Assembly (NCBI GenBank): GCA_020631735.1
Contig: CM036201.1
Coordinates: forward strand, 77,152,087 to 77,216,086
DNA length: 64,000 nucleotides
Reading direction: 5' to 3'
Source: Saccharum officinarum
Lineage: Eukaryota > Streptophyta > Magnoliopsida > Poales > Poaceae
Below are positions 1 through 11,856 of this stretch, one piece after another. Under the pieces are notes generated by a model, which was not told the origin of the DNA, searched no databases, and saw only the letters and a program-made list of their open reading frames with translations. Every line of letters begins with the position of its first letter. Position 1 is the first letter of the stretch. The position numbers were made by a program, and so were the translations under genes.

Positions 1-919
1 GTCAAAGATCCTAAGTGGTATCTCAAGAGCAACATACAAGTAATGTCATTCCAACATGTGCGGTGATGTCCATCAACAACGCAATATTCAAGTCTCAACC
101 ATCTACCCCAATGCAAGCCTTTGCATCAATGAGAAGTACACCCTTTATGGAAATTGATGACAAAGGGGGAGAAGTTAGAACAAAGATATGTCAATACACC
201 AAGAGAGAGAGGTTTGGGAAGAGATTGAACAAAGATATCATGAGAAGATGAGTTTGGATATGGAGATGGACAAAGAGGGAGCAACATTAAAGAAATGAGA
301 AGGATCAAAATTCTTGGACAAAAGAAGCACACAAGTAGGGGGAGCAAGCTCATGAACATTGTTTGGTTGTATTTGATATGTGCATATTCATGTGCTTGCT
401 TGCATTGCATAAGTTTTATATTTAATATGCATGCTTGTGTGTTGTATGCTAGTTATAGAACTTGAATGATGATATGATAACTAGCATGCATAGGATGATA
501 GCTAGACTTGTGTTTATCATGAAAAATTAGAACCTTGCTTATAATGTTGATCTCATGGGGTTTCTAGTATTTTTGATGTCTAGCTACTCATGATGCTAAG
601 CATGATGGCAAACTTGTGATTTTCAAATGGTATCGAGCTATCAAATAGTATCGAACTACAAAGGTTTATTCTACACACCTTAGCATCACTTAGTAGTGCT
701 AACCCTCCCACAAATTTCATATTTATGCATATGTGCAAGCTTGAAACCAAACGATTTGAGCACATATGTAGGGAGAGTTATCACTACCAAGTCGAATTTT
801 ATGGTGCTTATCCAAATCCTAACATAGAGCTTAAATGTTGGATAAGTGGCATAAAGTCCAAAAGAACTTAATTTTCATATCTTTGTAGAGTTGTCATCAA
901 TTACCAAAAAGAGGGAGAT

Positions 920-3225
920 TGAAAGGTCCTTATTTGGTTTTGGTAATTGAGTGACAACCTTAGGTGGACTAATTGTGTTTATGTGAGATACACAGGGAAT
1001 TAGTCCACAGATGATTGTGTCATGAAGGAGCTCATTGCACATGAGACATGACATTGAGTCATGTGACCAAGGTGGCGAAGATCAAGATGAGGCTTGGCTT
1101 GATGGACCGGTTGCAAGTCTGAAGGGCAAGTCAGAGGCTTTGGAGCGATGGACCGCGAGGCAGTGAAGCTTGAGCAAGACTTGGCGCCGATGGACCGAGG
1201 CAACAGTGAAGAGCAAGTGAGGTCAAGATCGATCAACCAATATGGTCACATGATGATATGAAGTGGATCATATCATTTGTGATATGGTTGGTGCATGTGT
1301 TGCATCAACATCAGAGGAGATGGAGTGGAATGCGCAAGGCAAAGGTACAACCTAGGGCATTTCTATTTCACCGGTCATAGGTGTGTAGAGAAGTTGATGA
1401 CTGGGTTTAGAATAGATGGTCGTATTATTAAGAGGGGCAAACTTGTTTGCATATTGGTCATCTAGTGCCACTTGAGCGATCTAACTTTGCATACATGTTA
1501 GTATCGAGTGGCGAGGCAAGTTGAGTGCCTAACTTCTTCAAGAAAATGATTGTGAAAATGCTAAAACATATGCACATGGTGGTGTTGGCACATTTGCAAA
1601 GGAGAAGGTGTTTGAGTTGGTGTTGATCAACTTAGAGAAGAGATAAATGTTTTTCGGTGTTCTCCGGACACTAGGATGGCTCTTGGAGTGGAATACTGCT
1701 TTGATCCATTGTGAATTGGATCAAGTGCTTTAGTGGGATGTGTAGCCCTCTGAGTAAGCTTTCCAAAATGTCCAAGATCATCGAAATCGGAGTTCGGAGC
1801 TAAGAGATATCGTCGTTTTACCGAAGAGTGGTCTGTGACCGGACTCGTGACCGGACGCGTCCGGTCAGTGTTTTTCGCGGGCGAAAGTGACCGGACGCTG
1901 CAGCGAGTCCGGTCAGTGATGACCGGACATGTCTGGTCGCTTCGAGAGCTTACTGAAACCTCTCTGTTCGCTGTTTCGCTGCGACCTGCGTGTCCGGTCA
2001 ATACAAGTTTATACGCGTGAAAACTAGCTGTTGGAGCACGCTACTGACCTGCGCATCCAGTCAGTTCGACCGACACGTCCGGTCGACTCGAAACTTGCCC
2101 AGTGAGGGGACTAACGGCTCTATTTCATTGTGGGGCTTATAAATAGCCCATTGGTCGGCCTTGGCCGGCAGCTGAGCACCCTTAGGCCTTGGTGGCTTGT
2201 GTTGGTGTGCTTGGGAGCCCTCTAACTCACTCATGCTTGATAGTGTTCATCGGATCGAGTGAGAGAGTGATTCTAGTGCGTTGCATCAAGAGGATTGCAT
2301 CGAGTGGCACTAGGTGATCGTGTTGCAAGCCGGTGGTGCTTGTTACTCTTGGAGGTTGCCACCTCCTAGACGGCTTGGTGGCTTACGACTCCGTTGAAGC
2401 ACGCGTGGAGATTGTGCGTGGCTCCGGAGGAGGATTTGTGAGGAGGATTGTGCTCACCCCGCGGGGATCGCGAAGAGCAACTCTAGTAAAGCTTGTGGCT
2501 TGGAGGATCCCCATCTTGAGAGTGGATGCGCGGCACCCGCTGAGGGTTTGACTCTTGATACTCAATTAGCTCGTGATCCATCAAGTGCGTGTATCGCCAC
2601 AACGGGGACTAGCTTGGTGGCAACCAAGTGAACCTCGGTGAAAAACCGCCGTGTCAACATTGTGTACATCTTCTCGGTGGTTTTCTTTCAATTCACAAGC
2701 TTGTATTTACATTCATATACTTGTGCTTGTGTAGTTGCTCTTGTAACTAGTTTGCTTGTGTAGTTAGCTAGTTACCTTCTTGCTTGTGTAGCATAGAAGT
2801 AGCTCCCATTGCGTGGCTAATTTGGTTTGTGTAACCTTGTTAGTCATATTGCTTAGTTTGTGTAGCTAAGTAATTTGCGCTCTCTAGTTTGTCATTAGTT
2901 GCCTTGCTATTGAGCATTGCTAGTGAGCATAGGTGGCTTCGTGCTTTTACTTACTAGAATTGTGTAGGAGCTCCCCGGCTTTGCTAAAGTACTAGTGCAT
3001 AGGTTTATGTGACCTTGCTCTAGAATTCTTTAGGAGAGCTCTTGCTAAGGAAAGCACCTTAGTTACATAATTAGGATCTTTGTGAGGTGCTTGTGAACTT
3101 AGATAGAGGGGTGTAGTCTTGGCTAGACCGATAGTTTTAATTCCGCATTTGTTTCGGTTTGCCGACGCGATTATTTTTAGAAAGGACTATTCACCCCCCC
3201 TCTAGTCCGCCATCTCGACCCTTCA
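920..3225 (+). repeat. 3' LTR of SIRE-type Copia (2.3 kb)
   Basis: TG...CA-bounded LTR of about 2306 bp. It contains an array of CCGGACGCGTCCGGTCA-like palindromes (about 1836-2093) followed by a TATA box at 2138-2145. It shares its TGAAAG start, the phrase TCGTATTATTAAGAGGGG and the array-plus-TATA layout with the solo LTR at 60828-62858, so both belong to one clade but not the same family. Open frames inside it are incidental. Confidence 0.82.
1836..2145 (+). promoter_or_regulatory. LTR U3 palindrome array and TATA box
   Basis: Several degenerate copies of GACCGGACGCGTCCGGTCA lie at 1836-2093. They are followed by CTAACGGCTCTATT (2110-2123) and a canonical TATAAATA at 2138-2145. Array, AACGG box, then TATA is the order also found in the other SIRE-type LTRs of this window. 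That the array acts as an enhancer is inference; the order and spacing are seen directly. Confidence 0.6.
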
Positions 3226-4085
3226 GCCGCACTATACCCGATTCGTCAAGCCATTCTTACGCCAAAAAGGTTACCACTAACAAGCTAGAAAAGGTCCTTC
3301 TATATGACTAAAGCCAGAGCCATATAGCCCTCTCAGTTGTACTATAAGTCCCGGATGTTCGCTTACAGATGAGTCCTTACGGAGAGAAACTAGAGCACCA
3401 TAAGATACCCCAATGCTCTAGCCCCCTTTAAGTATGTTACTAAAAAGTCATCTTTTACGTTTATTGCATAATCCATTAATTAAGTTACAAGATCATGGTC
3501 TTTAATAGAGCACTAGCATCATTAACCAATGCAACAATCCCATAGGTGTCAAGGTATGAGTACAAAGCTAAGAAATCCTTAGTGGCAATCAAGGTAGACA
3601 CATGCAGTATGATTTAAATGATTAAATGTGTATAGGACGTCAAGGTTGATCCCATGCTATACTTGCCTTAAACTGATATTCTTCTTCTATAGATTTGTGA
3701 CTTCCAAAGAACTGCTTCTTGATCACCACGTAGATCTCACTGACTGGACATGAATATAAAGCACCACACAAGCATCCAAACACAGACATGCATAACATAC
3801 AAGCATAGATAAATTAGAACAGTACACCAATCAATAAAAAGATTTGAAAACTAATATATGTATTGCTACGAACACATGGACGCGAAAAGCACTCTAATCG
3901 GAACTACGGTCAACAAGAAACATCTACCATAAAATTTACTTCTTAAGAGAAAAAGAAGGTTTTAAGCTTCATTTATTTTAATTAAGAAAACCCATGCGAA
4001 AGTTATTAATTCAGATTAGTCAAACATAATTTAATTCAAAATTTAGGTTAAAACTATTCTTGTTTTATTTATAAACAATGTATTA
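3226..4085. repeat. Remnant of an older Gypsy LTR
   Basis: This stretch aligns by eye, in the same orientation, with about 4854-5600 inside the Gypsy LTR at 4086-6911. Shared phrases include ACCACTAACAAGCTAGAAAA, GACTAAAGCCAGAGCC and ATTAGAACAGTACACCAA. It is more diverged than LTR copies of one insertion usually are, so I read it as an older copy of the same or a sister family. It was hit by the Copia element at 3225 and by a second Gypsy at 4086. No gene is present. Confidence 0.65.
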
Positions 4086-6911
4086 TGTCACACCCATTTT
4101 CAAGGAACAAATGGAGTGCATAATCTTACGTGCGCCCAGAGATCAATCACACATAAGATAACAAATATAAATAGTATCATCACAAATGTTTATTACATAA
4201 CGAATAATATCACAAAGTCTTCACATAACTAAGCGGAAACATAGATAAATCTTGTGGTAGCTAGCTCCATAGCACAGGCACGTCAACTGGTTGACCACAA
4301 GTCTAGAATTCTTCAGGGAAGTAGAAGTAGTAGTCACTATTTGCATATTCGGGAGTCTATCCTGGGGTGTGGGAATGCAAGGGTGAGCAGAAAAGTACTC
4401 AACAAATATAACATGGGGTTCATGAAGCTCAAACAGGGTAGACACTGGTTTAACTACATGTAGCTTTTAGTTGATCATGTTTTAAGCAATTGAGTAGCAA
4501 CAAGTAGGTATTGTTCCCAATAATAAATACATGATCATGTAAAGAGAATAATGAATAGCAAGAACAAGTAAATTAATAGTGATCTCTATTCCATAAGGGT
4601 CCAAGGCCGCTCGTGACCGTGAGCACGACTGATATACCAGTTTTACACTCTACAGAGGTTGTACACTTTCACTATGAGTCATGATCCCCAAAAGTCCGAG
4701 GTCATGACTCCCCATTGGACAGATAAGTTTCACTATAAAGTCTTTCCAAGGTTCGTCTAACAAGTTAGGGCCGCTAGGTTTCGTGGCCTGCAAATGTAGA
4801 GCCCCCTTCCGTATGGCACAATGACACGCAGCCTATACACATAGGGACAGAGGCCGCACTACACCCAACCCGGAACACACCCCTCTTGCGCCATAAAGGT
4901 AACCACTAACAAGCTAGAAAAGGTCCTCTTATATGACTAAAGCCAGAGCCATGTAGCCCTCATAGCTGTACTGTAAGTCTCGGATGTTCGCTTACAGATA
5001 AGTCCTTACGGAGAGGAATCTCGAGAAAACTCTAGCCCTCTTGTTCCTTGTTGCTAAAAATCATCTTTTAGTGTTATTGCATATATCATTAATCAAATTA
5101 CAAGATCATTGTTTATGTGAGCACTAGCAAACTACCCAATGCTATAACCATAGGATTCAAGGAACAAGATCAATACTAAGGCATCCTTAACAAGGAAACA
5201 CATGCATGATGAATTAAGTGAATTAAAGTGAATAGGAAACAAGGATAGTCCCATGCTATACTTGCCTTGATTTAGCTGATCCTGTTGACCTAGTTCACAA
5301 TAGTACTCTTGATCACCAACGAATTGCTCACCTTCTATTCTCGATTAACACACCAACATCAATCATCCAAGAGCAATCATACAAAGCAAACAAAGCTACA
5401 ATTAGAACAGTACACCAACAGTAGCAAAATAAGTTGAAAAGTTTATAAAATGAATCTACATCTCACTAGGATCACACAGACGTGAATTGCACGCAAATCG
5501 GAGCTAAAACGAAAAAGATATGATTTAAATAAGCTTTTCTTTATTAAATTAATAGATTAAATCTAATCTCAAAATTTAAAAGTGGAGAACCCACTAAACA
5601 GTAGCACTAACATGTAGATTATGAAATTACGAACCTAACGCAATTTGAACGGGTCAAATCGGAGTTAAAACAGAGAAGTTATGGCTAAAACAAATTGAAT
5701 GGCAAAACTGTAAATACTTAAAAACGTATTTCGACATAACCGAACCAAAGTACGCCTTCAAAAAGAGAAAACAAAATCTGTAAATGCGCTTTGGACTGCG
5801 GGTTAGATTTATAGAAACCCAAAGGGCTCTTTTGCAAAAGTGTCAGCCGAACCGGTATCGGGCTTTCCTGGCCGTTAGATTTAAAACGTGCGGCCGAGAT
5901 CGGACACAAGGGAAAGGAGGCGGCCAGCGGCGAGCTAGATGGCGGCGCCATGGCCGGAATAAGCCTAACCACTGTTTTTGACGTTCTGGGCACCATTGAT
6001 GACGGGACAAGCACGGAAAGCAAGAGGGAGGCATGGCGAACTCACCGGAGGAGTCGAAACGAGCGGATTCAAACCGGTGTCGACGGGCAACTCGAGATGG
6101 CGGCAACGGTGGTCCTGTGAACAACGGCGATGCACGATGAGCGAACCAAGATGAGAGAAGAAGGAAAAAGAGGCTCGGAAGCTTCGCAATCATGTTGCGA
6201 ATCTCGACGACTTGCTTACGGTGTCGACGACACGGTGGAGTTGACGAACTCGTCCACCCGAGCTTGAACGGTGGCGGCTTTAGGGTTCGAGCGGCTACGC
6301 GGTTGTTTAGAGGCGCTGGCTTGCGATTGAGGTTGAGGGGGAGGCGGCAGACCCTCGGCTACTTATGAGAGGCACGGCGTGCGGTGCAAGGCAACATGGC
6401 ATCGGGCGGAGGCGGATTCCATCAACGGTTTCCGGCTCGGTTACGAGCGAGAGGTGGACAACACCGCTTACATGCGGGCCCGGCTTGGCAGCGAAACAGA
6501 GAGAAGGAGGGCGCGGCGGCTTCGACTGCGGATGGCTGGGCCGGCCCATTTGCGACGCGCGAGAGAGAACTAGGCTCACGGGCTGCTGAGGCCAAATGGG
6601 CCAATTGCTGAGGAGGGGCAGCAGCAGGCCTTCGGGCCAAAAGCTGAGAAAGGAGAAGGCTTCTATTTCCTTTTCTTTTTCTAATTTTCCAATTGCATTT
6701 TCAAATGGTTTTTGAAATCATTTCCTTCTAGAAATAAAACCAATCATCACAAATAAAAATATGCAACAGCATGTATGCACAAGCAAGTATCTAACCTTAT
6801 TATTGATTTTATTTATCAAAAATTATTTCTCTAGGTTAAAATGTTCACAGAATTGCGGAAATAAATTCAATTCTCTTATTTTTAAAAGAATGCAAGTTTT
6901 AGGGTGTTACA
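4086..6911 (-). repeat. Gypsy 3' LTR (2.8 kb)
   Basis: LTR of about 2826 bp with matching terminal inverted ends (TGTCACACCC at 4086 and GGGTGTTACA ending at 6911 on the plus strand). The GC-rich stretch at about 5880-6640 carries many overlapping open frames on both strands, none with a recognisable domain; I treat these as incidental. Confidence 0.8.
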
Positions 6912-6958
6912 ATTCTACCCCCCTTAAAATGAATCTCGTCCCGAGATTCGGACGATGC

Positions 6959-9731
6959 TTACTCAAACAACTGTGGGTATGCTTTTCTTAAATCTTCCTC
7001 TCTTTCCCATGTAGCCTCTGCTTCCGAATACCGACTCCACTGAACTTTACACATCTTTATAACTCGGCTCCTAGTAACTCTTTCTGCTGTCTCCAATATC
7101 TTTACTGGGTACTCCTCATAAGTGAGATTTTCTTTAACAGTGAGTTCCTCTAACGGTATCTGTTCTTCCGGCACACGCAAACAATTCTTTAACTGAGACA
7201 CATGAAACACGTCATGCACACCTGCTAAGCTCTCAGGCAATTCCAATTGATATGCTACTTCACCACGTCTTTTCAAAATCTTAAAAGGACCGACATACCT
7301 CGGTGCTAACTTTCCTTTCCGGTTAAACTTTTTCACACCTCTCATAGGCGACACTTTTAGGTAAACATAATCTCCTACTTCAAAAGTCAATTCTCTCCGT
7401 CGAGTATCAGCATAACTTTTCTGTCGTGACTGAGCTGCTTTCAAATTGTTTCAAATCATTCTTACTTGTTTCTCAGCATTCTTAAGCACATCAGGACCAA
7501 ACACCTGACTTTCTCCTGTCTGATTCCAGAACAATGGAGTTCTACACTTCCTACCATACAAAGCTTCAAAAGGTGCCATCTGTAAACTTTTCTGATAACT
7601 ATTATTGTAGGAAAACTCTGCATATGACAAACTCTTATCCCAACTAGTACCATACTGCAAAGCACAAGCTCTCAACATATCCTCCAATATCTGATTAATC
7701 CTTTCAGTCTACCCATCTGTCTGAGGATGATATGCTGTGCTAAAATTCAGCTTAGTCCCTAATGACTCTTGGACCTTCTGCCAGTAATATGATGTGAATT
7801 GAGTGCCTCGATCTGATACTATCTTCTTTGGAACACCGTGCAAACTTACTATTCTTTCCATATATAGTTCAGCCAACTTTGCACTAGAATATGTTGTTCT
7901 GACTGGTATAAAGTGAGCAACTTTGGTCAAACGATCCACTATGACCCATATTGAATCAAAACCTCTCTGAGTGCGGGGTAACCCTACTATGAAATCCATA
8001 CCAACTTCTTCTCACTTCCACTCAGGTATCTGCATCGGTTGCAACAATCCTGCTGGTCTCTGATGTTTAGCTTTAACTCTCTGACACGTATCGCATAATG
8101 CAACATACTCTGCAACATCTCTTTTTAAACCATACCACCAATACTTCTCTTTCAAATCCATATACATCTTGATACTTCCAGGATGAATAGAGTAAGCAGA
8201 CTCATGTGCTTCACGTAGAATTACTTCTCTTATAGCCTTGTCCTCAGGCACACATAATCATTTTCCAAACTATAGAGTTCCTTTATCATCCAACTAGAAT
8301 CTAGGTGCCTTACCTTTCAGTATATTCCCAACTATCTCCTTTATTCTGTCATCTATCAACTAACCCTTACGTATTTCCTGCTCCAGTACAGGCTCTATCA
8401 CCAATTCCACTGCATTGATGGCAATACCCAAGTTCAAATGTTCAATCTCAGCACATAACTCATTCGACATAGGCACTACTTGTACCTCATTAGCATAGCT
8501 CTTCCTACTAAGAGCATCCGTAACAACATTGGCCTTGCCCGGATGATAATGTACCTCTAAATCATAATCCTTAATCAACTCTAACCATCGATGTTGTCTC
8601 AAGTTTAGATCTGACTGGGTGAAAATATACTTCAAACTCTTATGATCCGTATAAATATCACTCTTATGTCCAATCAGATAATGCCTCCATATTTTCAAAG
8701 CATGTACCACTGCTGCTAACTCCAAGTCATGAGTAGGATAATTTAACTCATGCTTCCTCAACTGTCGCGATGCATAGGCCACCACTTTGCCTTCTTGCAT
8801 AAGCACACAACCCAGACCCAAACGAGATGCATCACAGTAGATAGAGAAATTCTTACTCAAATATGGCAAAACTAACACCGGGGCTGTTGTTAATCTTTTC
8901 TTTAATTCCTCAAAATTAACCTGACACTTATCAGACCACACAAACCTAGCATTCTTCTCTAACAATGCTGTCATTGGCTTAGCAAGCTTGGAAAACCCCT
9001 CAATAAATCTTCTATAATATCCAGCCAATCCCAATAAACTACAAATTTCTCCCACATCGGTTGGTGGCTTCCAATTCAACACATCCTTTACCTTGCTAGG
9101 ATCCACTGATATTCCACCATTAGTGACCACATGACCCAAAAAGGCAACTTCCTTCAACCAGAACTCACACTTACTACGTTTAGCATAGAGCTTATGCTCT
9201 CTGAGCTTTTGCAGGACCATCTTTAAATGCTAGGCATGTTCTTCCTTAGTCTTGGAATATACCAATATGTCATCAATAAACACTACTATAAACTTATCGA
9301 GATACTCCATAAATACCTTATTCATCAGGTACATAAAGTACGCAGGAGCATTAGTCAAGCCAAAAGACGTTACTGTATACTCATACAAACCATACCGTGT
9401 TGTAAATGCGTCTTTTGGTATATCAGTAGCACGAATCTTCAACTGATGATAACCAGAACGAAGATCAATCTTTAAAAACACACAAGCACCTCTCAACTGA
9501 TCAAACAAGTCATCAATCCTAGGCAGTGGATACTTATTCTTAATAGTTACCTCATTAAGTGACCGATAATCAATACACATTCTTTGAGAACCATCCTTCT
9601 TGTCAACAAAAGATCACGGGGGCTCCCCACGGTGATGAGCTAGGACGAATAAAACCTTTCTCTTGCAACTCTTTTATTTGTTTCTTAAGTTTCTCTAATT
9701 CATTAACCCCCATTCTATACTCGCTTAGCTA
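6959..9731 (-). pseudogene. Gypsy pol: RT, RNase H, integrase, chromodomain
   Basis: The minus strand encodes, in order, the start of reverse transcriptase (MCIDYRSLN from 9580, catalytic FIDDIL box), RNase H ([17 protein letters not shown]), the integrase zinc-binding segment (8251-8012), the DDE core (MDFIVGLP, VSDRGTQF) and a C-terminal chromodomain-like segment ending ...AYPQLFE at 6959. From 9580 to 6959 everything is in one frame, interrupted only by stop codons, near 9227, 8357, several in 8252-8356, 8009, 7706 and 7448. Upstream, one extra base in an A run (9608-9611) shifts the frame. The N-terminal RT portion runs into the N gap. The product cannot be functional as written. Confidence 0.85.
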
Positions 9732-9831
9732 NNNNNNNNNNNNNNNNNNNNNNNNNNNNNNNNNNNNNNNNNNNNNNNNNNNNNNNNNNNNNNNNNNNNN
9801 NNNNNNNNNNNNNNNNNNNNNNNNNNNNNNN
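9732..9831. other. Assembly gap of exactly 100 N
   Basis: One hundred consecutive N, the usual placeholder for a gap of unknown size. To its left is Gypsy pol in mid-gene; to its right is a Copia LTR missing about its first 40 bp. The missing Gypsy 5' half does not reappear after the Copia element, so true sequence of unknown length, or a misjoin, is hidden here. Confidence 0.98.
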
Positions 9832-11427
9832 TTTTCTAAAAATTAATTGCAAGAATTAAATCCTACAAGCCAAACTTCACCCCTAGTGCCTACTTGTGTT
9901 CCTTGTGATTCTACCGATAAAAGTTTTGCACCCTAAGTTCCAATCCTAGACTAGCAAGGCAATTCTAGGAAAGTAAACAAGCAATGAAAGTAATGCAAGA
10001 AAGTAAATGCTTGAAAGTAGGGAATAGGAACACGGCGATGTTTTGCCGAGGTATCGGAGAGTCGCCACTCCCCACTAGTCCTCGTTGGAGCACCCGCGCA
10101 AGGGTGTAGCTCCCCCTGATCCGCGCAAGGATCAAGTGCTCTCTACGGGTTGATTCTTCGACACTCCGTCGCGGCGAATCACCCAAAACCGCTCACAACT
10201 TGAGTTGGGTCACCCACAATCTCGTCGGATGATCACCAAACTCCCAATCACCACCAAACCGTCTAGGTGATGGCGATCACCAAGAGTAACAAGCTAGAAC
10301 TCTCACTTGACCACAACAAGCCTAATGAGAAGATGGATGCACACTTGCTTGACTCTTGTCACTAGAGAGGATTCTCAAACTTTGATTCGCAAATCACTAT
10401 CCTCACTAGGGCTCTTGCACTCCCTTGCACTTCAAAGGTGTTTCTCAGCTAAACAAATGAGCAAGAGACCTCTAAAGAGGTGGAGGGTGTATTTATAGAC
10501 CCCTCAAACAAATCCAACCGTTACCTTTCGAAACAGCCAGACGCGCACTGACGGACGCGCCTGTCGATATGACCGGACGCGCGGTCAGGTGTAACGGTCG
10601 AATAACGGAAACCTGTGCTGAGTGACCGGACGCGCCGATCTGTGATGACCGGACGCGCCGGTCTGAGATGACCGGACGCGCCGATCAAGGATGATCGGAC
10701 GCGTCCGATCATGCAAGAGCTCTCTGGAAAATGACCTGACGCATCACCGCGTCCGATCATAGGTGACCGGACGCGTCAGGTCACCACGGGACCTTACTGG
10801 AACATGACGGACGCGCGCCGATCATTTTCACAGTCGCGTCCGATCTTGCTGTTTACCCTCTGGAACACGTGTCAGCCTGACCACCGCGTCCGGTCCTCTC
10901 AAGGACCGCGTCCGGTCAGTCAGCTGAAAAACGCAGTGAAGATTTAGTACTGACCGGACGTGTCCGGTCATAACCAGGACCGCGTCCGGTCATAGGTAAA
11001 CGGCTCAAACGTCTTCTAAACGCGATGCAACTTGAAACAAGTTGCTTCTAACTGAACTCTGAGCTTTTCTCGAGCTACCTAGTGCTAAGTTTGACAAGTG
11101 TGCACCACACCTAAACACAAGACTCACCTAGGTCAAGCTACTCGCTCATGCCCCTCTTCATAGTACGGTCAAAGGAAGAAACAAAGATCCTAACGACTAT
11201 TCCAGATGTATCTCAACACCTTGACATCCGAAACTAACCGTCCTTAATCTTATCGTTGATCCTTTGAAAACCGAAACGATTTCCATCAAGGGACATGAAT
11301 ACCATATTGCCCAAAGCAGTTATCATCTCCATGACCTAACTTACCAACGTTTCTGCAAAACACACGTTAGTCATGGTAATTATGTTGTCATTAATTGCCG
11401 AAACCAACACCGGGCCTAGATGCTTTC
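9832..11427 (-). repeat. Copia 3' LTR, truncated by the gap
   Basis: Matches the 5' LTR at 21636-23194 over its whole length; the outer 40 bp or so (21596-21635 equivalent) are lost in the N gap. It holds a palindrome array (about 10540-11000) and a TATA box read on the minus strand (plus positions 10490-10498). The adjoining polypurine tract is at 11428-11444. Confidence 0.9.
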
Positions 11428-11856
11428 AATCTCCCCCTTTTTGGTGATTGATGACAACACTTAGATTCAGAAGATATGAGTTGGTTTTCGATCATGCTTG
11501 GTTCACATAAGCATAAAGCTGTAAGCACAAGGGGTTAGTCAATGCTTATGTGTTCCAAGCCAACTGAGTGTACTCATAAGATAAAACATGAAGAGTTAGT
11601 ACACATAAAACATAGCTCATATGAAATCGGAGTAAGGCACGGAAGCACAACCTTATGAGCTATAAACAAACAAGTGACATGATTTAAAACTGTGATTAGA
11701 TAAACCATAGAGACTCAAGGTATCTCATAAGACCACATGTCACACGAATGCAATTACTGTAAAAGTAAACATGATGCATGAGTGTAGCACACAAGAAAAG
11801 AACGAAAACCCTCTAACAAAATCTCCCCCTGAATCTACTCTCTCTCCCCCTTGGCA
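11428..11856 (-). other. Polypurine tract and 3' untranslated region
   Basis: The tract at 11428-11444 reads CACCAAAAAGGGGGAGAT on the minus strand, directly before the LTR, and is the expected plus-strand primer of the Copia element. The rest, to the end of the env-like gene at 11857, is non-coding with several short purine-rich runs near 11820-11850. Confidence 0.75.

Larger units (their letters stand above)
1..3225 (+). mobile_element. 3' part of a SIRE-type Copia retrotransposon
   Basis: This is the distal internal region (1-919) and 3' LTR (920-3225) of an LTR element whose 5' part lies outside the window. A purine-rich tract (AAAAAGAGGGAGAT, 906-919) directly precedes an LTR beginning TGAAAGG, the arrangement expected at the 3' boundary of SIRE/Maximus Copia elements. 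The LTR ends CTTCA at 3225. The next five bases, GCCGC, are the expected site of the target duplication, but the other copy is off-window. No convincing coding region is visible in 1-919; the 78-codon frame at 15-251 has no domain I recognise. The insertion lies in an older Gypsy LTR (3226-4085). Confidence 0.8.
4086..9731 (-). mobile_element. Chromovirus-type Gypsy retrotransposon, 3' half
   Basis: Minus-strand element consisting of the 3' LTR (4086-6911), a polypurine tract adjoining it (6912-6925, reading AAGGGGGGTAGAAT on the minus strand) and pol back to the reverse transcriptase. The LTR ends, TGTAACACCC and GGGTGTGACA on the minus strand, and a chromodomain-like integrase tail suggest the Tekay/Del group of chromoviruses. 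Gag, protease and the 5' LTR are missing: the element stops at the N gap and does not resume beyond the Copia element at 23194. The left target-site base string is TATTA (4081-4085); its partner cannot be seen. Confidence 0.8.

Noticed and set aside
6307..6640. Overlapping frames in the Gypsy LTR GC-rich part
   Set aside because: Present in many phases on both strands with no domain; within a non-coding LTR.
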